Below, one piece after another: positions 26,501 to 38,500 of a DNA stretch of 64,000 bases (position 1 is its first letter; the number at the start of each line of letters is the position of its first letter). The position numbers and the translations under genes are program-made. The stretch is from Phoronis australis (taxonomy: Eukaryota; Phoronida; Phoronidae): NCBI GenBank assembly GCA_002633005.1, contig NMRA01000205.1, positions 357,273 to 421,272 on the forward strand, read 5' to 3'. A model generated the notes under the pieces. That model was not told the DNA's origin. It saw nothing but the letters and a program-made list of their open reading frames with translations, and did not search any database.

Positions 26501-29500
26501 CATGATGATCTGTGGTACTTGGCTTCTAAGACACAAGGTCTTTATCTTTGAATTTCATTTGCATATTCAGGGCTCTGGACTGAGCTGTTGCTTGCGATAC
26601 AAGTCCAACTGAAAAAAACCCGAACTGTTAACACTAATTTAACATTCAACTATGAGTGAGTTGGCATGCAACTTTTTCAGACGGACGTATCAGGAGCTGA
26701 TCCACCACCAGCCTAACAAATTTACATGCCGTTTGACCTGTAGCCTAATAATGTTGATCGTCTAATAATTAGATCAGTAGATGCAGCTGAAAATAAATCA
26801 GCTGATATACCTGTGCAGTGATTGAAATTTAATTTTTTTAAATCAGATGCTCAAACCATAGTCAATCGATTTACACTTAAGGTAATCGACGTTTGACGAA
26901 ATGGACAGTGGCTTCCATCGTCCTCAAATTTCGACGGCGACGATGGCCACTTAGGCACTTTAATTTAATTATCATTGCAGCTGCTACCTAAGTAATTAAT
27001 GTTTACAAAAAATTGAGACTACGGCAGGGGATGACGGCCACTTGGGCATGTTGTTTGCAACTATCTACTCCATTTAACCTTCTCAAAAATTTTTGACTTA
27101 AAGTGCTTTAAAATCACACCCACAGTATAACGCCATAGGATTATCCCTTAGCGCAAGCAGTGTCGATGTGGCAACTGAATGGAGTGTTCGAAAAACAGGA
27201 TTGCAGGAGTATTTGTTTAAACTGGGAACAAATGAAAACATTAACGACCTCCTCAGAGGCATCTCTCTACGCGGTACTTCTAAACTTATAGGAACATAAT
27301 TTGCCGAAAAGTATCCGGCATATGAAGTACCTATGGTATGATCATCGTCTCTACTGGGTCAGCAGTATTGTCTAAGGCCTAGGCAGCCAAGGGGCTGAAC
27401 AAGTTAAAAAACAACTGGTGATAATACTGAAACACACATGGAAAACACCAAGATGTATTTTTCAAAAACACGTACCTGTTTTTGAAAGCTATACTTCTTT
27501 CTCTTTCTTGAAATGTGGCCCATAATGTACTTTTCCTGCTAACAAATGATGCACTCATGTTTCAGAATGTTCCTATCTTGTTCAGGTTAATTGGGTGTTT
27601 CAGATTTTGGAAGTATAATTGATTTTCTTGGGAAATCTTGGATAACATCTGTATCACTTTCAGCAACTTCAGCTTTAGTACTACTGTTGGTGCCTTGAAA
27701 CGTTGCTATGCCGTTCTATGTCCTTTCAATTTTCTGGTCTGACACTTGGTCTTCTAGTCTACAGCACTCAGCAGTATACTGTGTAGGCTACCAGGACATG
27801 CAGCTGTTTTCTGCACAAACGTTTGTGACACCTCTTCTTCTTTTTGATCTACTGATCTACAGAGTTCCACAGTCAATCAGCTTTCGTCAGGAAGCTTTCC
27901 TAAGCTTCTTTAGGCTCTGACATCACAATTTTGTGCTGTTTGATAAACCTTGAATTATACAGGCATCACACTCCATGGGAGCAGCCATATTGAAGTAACT
28001 AAGCACAACAATACAATCTGGCTCTCTGATTGGTCAATTCAATAGAAAAGCGCCATCAAGTGGCAGGAATGTGCATCAAATTTTGTGCAACAAAAACACC
28101 TTTTTTTAAAAAATGTGCAAGTGTAGACGTGGGAACTTTTTGGAATTTGATTTATTAAATTTAACTTGTTAAATGCATTTATCGTCATTATTTTGACACT
28201 TGTCTCTTTATTTTGAGACCAGTCCTTAGGGTTTATTTTGCATTACTCATCTCTATCTATAGCCTCTAAGGCCTACTTTTGTATTCATACGTTTCTCTAC
28301 GCAACTCCTGATTGGACGCCCATATTTCCTTTGTTCTGTTCAACGTGGTCTCTCATTCAGCCACCCATCTCGTCATCTACAAGACCTACGTTCGTTCTCT
28401 TCATTTTTTTTCCTCCTCTTGTTTTACTCTGCAACATAGCTCGTGGCGTACCCCGGGCAAAATAGATTACGATAAATAGGTATATTATCTAGCCACATAG
28501 AAAAAACTAGGTTGCCCCCCCAAAGTACTCACAAGGATGAACGCTACGAGATCTGGCCCACCGACTAAGTGTAACAACTGCCTGAACGGTACGAGGCATT
28601 CGAGGTTTTGAGCAAATAAGTGGCATGTTTTCGCCCGACGCCATCTATAACACTCGGGTTATTTTCATAGTCTCAAATTATCTGTCGTAGGTGTTTTATA
28701 TCTCCGCATGTTCGAATTACTTCAACCCTAATAGAAAATAATAATGACTGTCACTAACTGGAGATTTCAGTTGCTGGTCAAGTCCCCGGCATATTCCTAT
28801 GAGGCTAAAATGTAAAATATCAGTACACCAGTAATGACATCGTGAAGGATCTTCTAAACGTGATAGGCTGATCACCATAATTATGATAGCTGTTCTGATT
28901 GAATCTTGGGCATGCGCAGATATGAAACACTTCCGAGGAATAATTTGGGCTCTATCCGAGGAGGTCCCGGATGAATCTGGTAGACACACTTAGCGCACAT
29001 GCAAGCGTAGGAGAACTTCTCATCCATATGCATTCGCTGGCAATATATGAATAACGTTGGTCGTTGACAGTTACTTCCGACCATGATCACCCCGTCAAGT
29101 TATTCGTTGGGCGTTTTGAGAGCGGGATGAAGTATGTTGCGATGATTCGTTCGCTTTCGTTTTTTGTTGAATCGCGTTATAACAAAACGGCGAGTTCAGG
29201 CGATATCGGACGTTCTAGAACGAGTATTATGATATATGATACATAAAACTCGATCGTTCCCAGAACGTCCGAGGTGCTTAAAATCGTTAGCTCAAGGTTT
29301 GTCTTGTTTCTTCTTGCAGTCGTGGACATGACTTGCTTAGGAGACGAGCGAGGATTCAACTTTAATGGCAGACGGAGAAAATCCCGAAACGGAAGGGAGT
29401 GTGTTGCGTGGTCATACATGCTGCAGGAGTTTCCGGATCACAAAAATATAAAGAATATCATCAACGTTGTTAGTGGATGGACCACTTACGTCCGAGACTA

Positions 29501-32500
29501 TGGACTATGCAGAAACCCTGACCTCAGACGAGAGGGTCCGTGGTGCTTTGTCGATTACGACAACCCGGATGTCACGGAGAATTGCGGGATACCTTATTGT
29601 CAAGGTAAATTAAAGTCGATGAATTCGCCAAAAAAAAACCGCACAGACTTCTGTTTCGTGACCTTCAATCGGTTTCCAATGTTCAAACGACGGGATTTGA
29701 ATTTTACTACACGCCAATTAAGAACTGAGCGACAAACGAATGATCCTATCTCAGGTTCCGTTTTGTCGGTGAACGCCCAGTTGCACCTCAGTGGTAGAAG
29801 TAAAAGATGCACTCCTTGCATCTCAGCTGTCGCCAATACGTGCCCCTGAGTGACCACCTCTCATGCCGCTATGCTCGCCATTCACGCCAAGTATGAGTCC
29901 ACATTCGTTTTAGCAAGGGTTCAATACACAGTTTTAATTTATTGATGAATTTTTTAATTCAAATTCCTAGTTTGTATTCTGGCCTACTACAAAATTGCAA
30001 ACATGTGAGTGCCACAGTTTCCTAAATAAAGGCGCCTCTGGCAAAAACGTGAAATTTGCATGGATTGATGATAAGTTAGATCTATAGCTATACTATGACC
30101 TTTGAAAACCCCATAATTTCTTTATACGATGTCGGTTTATGCGCTAACGGCTCTAGCTTTATATCCCTACACTGATTTTCTTACGTCGGCGCAAGTAAAC
30201 GTTTTTTGTGCTTTTTTGATTTCGATTGCTTACTTTAGCCTTTATGCTTCTGCGTAAAAGTCACACCGTTCATGCGCGCACCCAGGGGGGTCGGGGGCTC
30301 GAAGGAACACCCCCCCCCTCCATTTGGCGAAGTGGGCAAAAATCCGCCTCCCAGAAACAAAAAGTCCGAGAAAAATGAGACAAAATTCCTCTAAACCGTC
30401 ACAAACGCGCAGTTTACAGTGGTGCGCCCGTTTTTTTTTAGTCCGCCCGTTACCGAAAGGTCCACAACGTCAAGAATTCGAGCCCCCCTATATTGAAGGC
30501 TGGGTGTTTTATTTGTTTCCCACCGTGATAGGGAGTCGCCGACTTCGTTTTTTTGAAGAATGCGCAATCTGGCCTTCTCGAGAATGTGCCAATTTCAAGA
30601 TCACTCAAACACCCCCCTCCCCTCTGACGTGGTGGTCATAAGGCCGGTAATCCTCACCACTTGCCGTGTGACTGATATCCGCTGATGCGTCGATAACATT
30701 CACCTCCCAGGGGACATTTGAATCTACGAAAATACCCAAGGTATCCGCCCGCATAGCCGCTTGAAAAACGATGACCTGTTAAAGTTGCGTTTCTCCGTTT
30801 CACTTTCGAAAATCGAATTTCAAATTTTATTTTTACATTCATAGAATGGTCTCATAATATCCCTCAACGTGATAGGATTGTATTTATGGTGAAATATTGT
30901 TTCCGTTCAACGACTCAAGAACACGCTTCAGATTTTACTGGGGTTGGTAGACCCCAAAAATTGAGAAAATTACGCGTGCACTCATTGCTTGTGACTGGAG
31001 TCAGTGCCGGCTCAATAAAACGAGATTGGGGGACCGTGCTAATGTTTTAAACCCAAAGCGCTTCGTTTAGAATTCATCATTGACCGGTAAACAGGGATGA
31101 AATGTAGCTAATTCCTAAATCTCTGAATGCTTGGTCAAATTAATTAGAAACAAAACATATAGCGACGATGTAAATATGAAGTAGGTTGAAAGTTGCCAAA
31201 TATTTTTAAAAAGTTTTGTGTCAAAAATAATCCGCAGAAAATCAATCAACCGTATCCAGTAAGTATCGTGACGTGGTTTTGGGGAATAACACTGCATGAT
31301 CGGCCGGCTATGTGAATCCCCAAGGTACGTCATCAGTGCAAAGGTCACCTATTTGCAGATTTGTTTGTTTTCACCTTTACAAGTTGTCAATGAATACAAC
31401 TGTACTTTGTTTAGCTCAGATGATGTTCGTTGTTTAGTTCCTGTTACACATTAGCATACGGTTAGGAGCATGTGAATACATCTTTAAGCGATTGGTCGAC
31501 AAGACTGGACTGATCAACCAAGCAGATTTCTCACCGCAGGTGCCTCACGAGTGTCTTGTATTAATGGAACGCAGCCCTGATTTCAATTTCAGTACCAGAT
31601 ATTTCTTGCTTACGTGACGACAGGGGATTTGGCTACAGAGGCTCACATGGGATAGCGGACAACGGTGAGCAATGCACGTCATGGAAAACTTGCATAAACA
31701 AATTGAACGGCCTTCGCCACATACCTAAATCGAACAAGGAAGTGATCAGGAAAGTGTGGACGACGTCATGGCGTGGAAGAGACAGCAAGGCATGTAGAAA
31801 CCCCGACAATGATGTCAGTCCATGGTGTTTCACCACTCGCGAGTGTAAAAAGGAATACTGCAAGAATCGGATCCACTTGTGCGATTTCGGTAACTTTTAA
31901 ATTACAAGGACACCATCTTACCTTAAGAAAACCTCTTAGCCTTGGAAACCAAGGAAAATGAATCCGCATTCCTGTTATTAGTTTCGCTTTAATCCCACCT
32001 GACTGTTATTCTAGTTTCGTGATACTGTTAAGTCAATCACGGCCTTGAAAATTTATCATACGCTCTGGAGATGCTGGTCGACCCACAGCTCAGCGAGTGG
32101 TTTACTCGCTAACCCGCCCTGTGTCACCTGCATGTGCACCAGCCTAATTAATTCATCGTCATAACGAATGTACCAATCTCTTGCGCACATCTAGTCAGAT
32201 GAATATAGTTCCCATACCGCTGACTACTGTTTGTCAGATTTACAAACGTAATTTTCACAGTCTCCTGCCTTCACTGTTGTTACAAAACATAATTGGATGA
32301 GAAAAGCACTATGAGCTGTTAGTCTCGAATTATCGAAATGTGGGGTGACTAGCTAACTCGAACCCATCTAATCTTAAACCTCTCGTTCACAATACACATA
32401 ATCCACTAACTCGAAGTCACCTTAGCGTCATCTTAGCGTAAGGTTACTTTAAGTCCTCGTAACTTAAGGTGGTCTTGAGGTCATCTGAACACCACCTCTA

Positions 32501-35500
32501 CTCTGAAGTGTTGAAAATACCATGCAGTAGCGGTGTGTGATTACTTATAAAGAACGTTCGCTTAATAATTCATTGTTGAATTTGTCATTGTTTGTATGAA
32601 TGCTAATGATATTGTTTTCGAGTTTGTTGTCGTTGTTCTTCTTCGTCTTCTATTGCTTCTTCTTCATATCGCCATGATGACGACGACGACGATGATGATG
32701 ATGATGATGCTGACCACCATCATTATTATTTTCATGTTTTATTGCTATTATTTTTAAAGACTGTTATGTGTAATCGTGTAATTCTAATAACGCTTTACAG
32801 TGATCTTAGAGGAGAATGCCACCCGATTCAATTAGCCTTTTTTCCGTCTTAATCGGTCTATATCCGCATCACCTCGTATACGCGGTCGATTTTACCACGC
32901 CGAGGGGTGTTGGGTTAACCTGTGAGGAAGGTGAGTAAACGACGCAGCGACGTCAGTGGTTCTTCTGCAGAGTGAGTGCCGCTATGGTGTTGAGTATCGT
33001 TCCCGCTTGGGCGAACTGTGAAGCTGCAGGAAAACTGGTATATCGTTTTTTTCTTTTTTCGATTTCCTCCGCGAGAGCCCGAAATGCTTCGGAAGTGGCT
33101 CGCGACAGCGAAGATTGAAAAGTACGCCGTTGATACCAAGTATGAAGCCGTGAAACATCTTTGTGAGTTTGGCCGGCATTTCGTCGACAGTGATTTCACT
33201 AACGAATACCGGCTTACCAAACAGCTCATGCCAGGGCAGAAAAAGAGATGCCATGTTGACATATTGTGCGTTCTGTTTCAAAAAGAATTATTCTCAACCT
33301 AACCAATGCATGCTTACATAAAACTGAACAAAATGTCAAAGTTTGTCTCATTAGATACTACTTGTAATGCTTTGGAGTGTTCGTGAGTGCAAATGTTTTG
33401 AGAACTGAGCCAGCAATGAATAAATCACTGTGTTACGGGCTTCAAATGCAATAAAGCTAATTGACCGGGCATCGAGGCCGTGTGAGCGCATGCTAATTCA
33501 GTGTTTGCTGACAGAATGTTGTTCACAATGAATAATTCGGTTTTATATGCTATGGTCAGATGTTAGGGTAATCTTTATTTACATATACATGTACATTATT
33601 CGAATCATTGTTACTGTACCAATTTTGCCCTGGAAAGGGAAATTCGTGGCCCTCGACGAGTAAGTAGATTTGCATTTTCGCGGCTAGTTCACAAACATGA
33701 TCACGTGCACATTACTTCTGTGTCTCACTGTGTAGTCTTTTCGTGACTGGAAATTTAGTTTACAACTTCGGCTAGTTTATGTTCGTGATGCCTTCAAGAG
33801 TCCGGACGCGACGGGCCTGGTCGTATTCCGACGGAGTCACTGGAGGGGATAACAAGCGAAAAATCGCAAGTCTAACATTACAATACACACCTATGTTCTC
33901 CTGTCTTGTTTTCACGGAAGAATAATTCAAATTTATCACCGAACAGACCACAAACTCCCGCGACCGACCTTGGTCAATTGGCCTACCGAACTGTGTAGGC
34001 TACGGTACGTTCAATTACTATAAATCCGTGACAGCGAAATAAAACAACACGTTTGTTCAAGAACTCGGTGTGTTTCTAAGGGTTTTACGTGGATTTGTGA
34101 TTATTTATTGACGGAAAACGATGAATTCAAGCGATAAGATGACACCAGTAAGCGTGTTGTGAACTGCTGAACAGACTACGTTCGAACCTGTGACGTCATT
34201 GGTTATTTTCAACACCTCCGTCTGCCATTAGGTGTCAGGTAAAAGAACTGTACTTGCTGTTATCGAGTAAAACTAATCGATTTAAATTGATACAAATTAG
34301 GTTGTTTTTGGGTGGCATTCTCCTTTAAGTAACGGATCGCCGTACTTTAGGTTGCTTCAAGTTAGTCACCCCAGCTGCTCAATAACACCCTGATCATTTA
34401 TGCCCCTAAGAGAACACTAGCGTGTACGCGCTAGTTCTGGCTCACGTAGTAAATGCAGACAGATAGTTAGTGACATTTGGGCCTTCCCAGGCCTTAGTTG
34501 GTCCCACGTCGTATGCAATATTCTTTCTATTCAACTGTCCGTTGTCAATCTAACAAGCAAGACATTGGCAAACACAGATCATTCGATGCTCCTCTTCACT
34601 CGGTCCACGTGTTTCACCGCACATTAACGCGTGCTCTTCATTCTTACCATGGCCTTGAAACATTTCAATTGAAACATTTAGAATTGAATTTCCGGAAGTC
34701 GTTTGACGAGCTTATGAGGAATCCTCAAGTTCGATGTCGGCTATGCCTTTTTACAATATCATCAAATAGCCATTGGTCACAAGTGACCGGTGACATCCTA
34801 CCCGACTCTTTCACACCGAGGGCTCATCAGATATAACCAGGGACATTGGGAAGAAGACAGTGCATGAACTACTCTCAACCACTTACCCCATGTTGTGCGT
34901 CTACTACTACTTTGTAGCGTAGAATAGATTATTGTTTTATAAAAAATGTAATTTATAGTTTGTAAGGGGATACTTCAGTCCTTTGGATCAAAAGAGAAGG
35001 TACTTAACTTATCGCCAGCTAGAGGACCGGCAATAGTCCCCGTCGTGCTTCCGCAAAGCTTTCCGCTTTGACATGTTCAGTTACATCTTTTAATTAGCAT
35101 GTGAGTTGAGTAAGGAATTCCATGGCTTAGAGGCTGCACCGCACTTAGGCCCGTCTGTTGAATAGTCATTGGACTCGTTTTTTTCTTCTTAAGGTTCTTC
35201 TGTCGCCCACCGTAAGCCGTCGAGGCAGTCCTCTCAGGGATCGTCTGCTTTGGCCGTAGACGGAAACCCTGACACATGCTCTCAAACCGACGGGACAGCA
35301 AGACAATGGTGGATGGTCAACCTCCTGTATTTTTATTTCATCAATGGACTCAGGATACGCGTGGGTATGACCTTACCAATGATGATGCCAACAATTCTTA
35401 ATTTCCTACTAGGAAATTAGACTTAAAACAGTATCCAAAATCTCTTCTAACCAGGAATTTAAAGACTCTCCTCTACACCACAAACATTTGGTGTATAGAA

Positions 35501-38500
35501 ACTTGATTTACCATCAAGCTTGGGTAAGAGCTCGCGTTATTCGTGACGAACTGGATCATCTCATTTCGCGGGGCACTAAATCATTATATGCGATATCGAG
35601 AGATGAACTAGTGCATGCGGTAAAACTTCCTCATGCCGTAAGGATCTCAGAAATGGGTTTTATAACCGCACACTGAATCAAAGTTGCATTTAGATCATGT
35701 ACAGTGTTCCACAATCTCAAAAATTGTTTTTGAAAGGAAATGGGCATCTGGCCAAGTCATTTGATGTGGTAGTGTCTCGACACGAGAAATATGGCCAACG
35801 CGTCTGCCTCGAGAACGCGATCATGCCTGGCGCGGGAAAACACTTCACAATTCACTGTGGCAAGCGGTACAAGGCACAGTACGTGAAGATTCAAAGCAAT
35901 CTAGGCTCTGGTCGCATCGCTCTCTGTGAGGTGCACGTGATCACGGGTGAGTACGAAAGCTGTAATGGTAATTGCTTAGAAAACGAAATTGCTTTTGTTC
36001 ACAACAGTGAACCTAATGACTATGTCTAGCTAAACGGTGAGGAACCATCGATTACGCCTTAATTCGTATACCATTACGTTACAGACAGTGAGCCGTTCTA
36101 CCCAGTTACTAACGCTAAGCCTGCTGCAACGTCAGACCCGTCAGGAAGAGCTTCGCTGGCACTCGACGGGAACGTTTACACATGCATCGATCTAAACAGT
36201 AGGCAAGACAGGCGGCATTATTGGAAGGTGGAACTGTTGGCCAGCTACAAAGTACTTGGTGTTAAGTTAACTAGCACGCCACAGCAAGGCAGGTACCTAA
36301 TAAACATTCACATTGGTGTGTTGCACTCAGGTTTCACATCATTGAACTTACAAATGCGCATATTAAACAGGCGATTCCAACTGACCGCACTATCGGACAA
36401 TGTCGTGATTGACAACGAAAAATGAAAAACTACCGGAGTGGGACGCAAAATATCATTCGATGTCTTCTACGATCTAAGCTCAGAAACGTTTCAAAAACTA
36501 GATCAGTTATACTGGACGTTTGTTTACCTTCCCAACAGAGGAGAGTAGAATTCGGTTTCTGGTTATTTGTTACAGGTACTAGTAGTAAGCTTAGACTCGT
36601 CGGTAGCAGAAGAGGAAACGAAGGCCTAGTGGAAATTTATCTCAGAAGACGTGGTAGGTGGGGCGCCGTGTGCCAGTACATGTGGGGACCGGAGGACGCC
36701 ATGGTGGCTTGTCATCAACTGGGTTACCAGTAGGTTTTGCCAGTAGGAGCTGCATTAGCATTGCAGCTTTCCCGCGCGTAGTGAATTCAAAGTCCCATGT
36801 TGGCTTTAAGCCTTCTTGGCTGCGCATAACTGTCTAAGCTATTGGTGTCTCATACACTAACAAGTGCAACTCAAAGCGTTGAGGTGCACCGATGACTATC
36901 GTATTGCCGCCGTATATTCAAATGAATGCTTTTTTCGTGGTCCTTTTTAATCAAGTGGTTTGCATATTGGCGTATGAGTAAAATCTCCGCGCATAAGTGG
37001 ACGTAATATACCTTGCAAAGGCACTTGCATTAAGTCGCATATAGGCTCGCCCGTTTGACTACCACAATGCCTTCCAATGTTTTTACGTTTCCTTTTGTAC
37101 CTTTGGGGTTCCTTGGCGTATTTTCGAAAAATATTTAGTAAATAGTTTTGTGGTACCGTATTGCTGCGCCTTTAGGTCTGTGGGCTTATATCCGAAATAA
37201 TATGCCTTTTTTAACCAAGTGGTTCGCATATTGGCGCTCGCGCCAAAGTTTTGCATATAAGCGCAGTTCCACACTTGCTGGTTCCGCCCTGCGTGTCCGA
37301 ATCCGAGCACGAAGGTATCACGCAGTGGCACGCGTTTTATCACTGGTTGATGTCAAACCTCGGTAGTCATTGGCTATCTTTACAACAAATAAAGACAATG
37401 GCGGACTATGAACGGTTTTTAGCCTTGTCAGTTGGCGTGACAGCAACTACTTCATTTGTACAGTAATGCGGTTTAGCCGCGTGCTTGAAGCAACAAGGCA
37501 TGCATGTACAGATCCACACACATCTGGCTGATTAACCGGTGTGATATTCACCTTGTGTGAATACAGGACACCAACGTAAGCAAAAGTCAGCGACAGTAGA
37601 AAAATGCACTACGAAAAGGCACAACACAATTTTCCGATTCACATTTCTTGAACATGAATTAAGCACCGTCACGGCAAACTAGGCCTATATCCACATTTAC
37701 ACTTCCTCCATCAGACATGCCATTTTGTTTACGTAAAGCGGTATAACTGTTGAGAATTCGACCAGCCAATCAGAAACTCCGGTGTAAAAAAATTCCCGAG
37801 GAAATTTAAATGATACCTGCGTATTCACTACCACCAAGCGGGCAGGCACGGAACCACTGCAGCGAGAGTTCCCGGCACACACTGGGGCGGGCGGAAAGGA
37901 AAGGCGCGGCAATACGGTAAACCGCAAACGGCGTGATTCTAGGCCTGTTTTCACTGTTGTAAAATGGTCACTAGGTGGCACAGTGTATGTCGAATCCGAC
38001 AGCAAATGGGAAGGCGTCGTCGCCGATACGATGTCTGAAAGACTATGAGCAATTGTTGAACGAAAGAGAGCTGACGAACCGTCCAATCCTAAATGTCAGA
38101 ATGTACTTAAACAGTAGTGTAAGATATTGGCTTTAGCAGTCATTCGCCCACTGAACTTGTGTCTTCGTCTTACCATCCGTACGTTAGGGAAAACACATGG
38201 TAAATTTCCCAACTAGGATCCTGTTAGTTTTAACATTCCTTAAGAGATAGGGCCGAGGACATAAAAATATCACCACTAGGGTCACCATAATAGCCAAGCC
38301 CGTCCGAAAATCAACGTCACACGTGGCCTTCTCATCAGTAACACATAATAAATATCAATTTTGATAATGAACCTTTTGTTAATTTGGCCGAAAGAGAGAC
38401 GGACACCAACAGAAGACCGAAAACAATACGATTGGTCACTATGCGNGGCACAGTGTATGTCGAATCCGACAGCAAATGGGAAGGCGTCGTCGCCGATACG

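Larger units (their letters stand above)
24597..29319. other. Intron between kringle 1 and kringle 2
   Basis: Most of this intron is the TIR element at 25185-28157. I saw no additional kringle exon. The family core CRNPD..GPWC is easy to recognise and occurs only at the three annotated sites. Confidence 0.55.
31890..35193. other. Intron between kringle 3 and the first FTP domain
   Basis: No exon of the receptor was found here. The intron holds a (GAY)n trinucleotide tract near 32674-32709, a THAP-like remnant at 32984-33302 and a copy of the 190-bp repeat at 34140-34329. A 112-codon frame at 34498-34836 opens with TTG and shows no recognisable domain. Confidence 0.5.

Noticed and set aside
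34498-34836. 112-codon frame in the kringle 3/FTP 1 intron
   Set aside because: It opens with TTG, and no domain or phase-1 exon signals fit the receptor gene.
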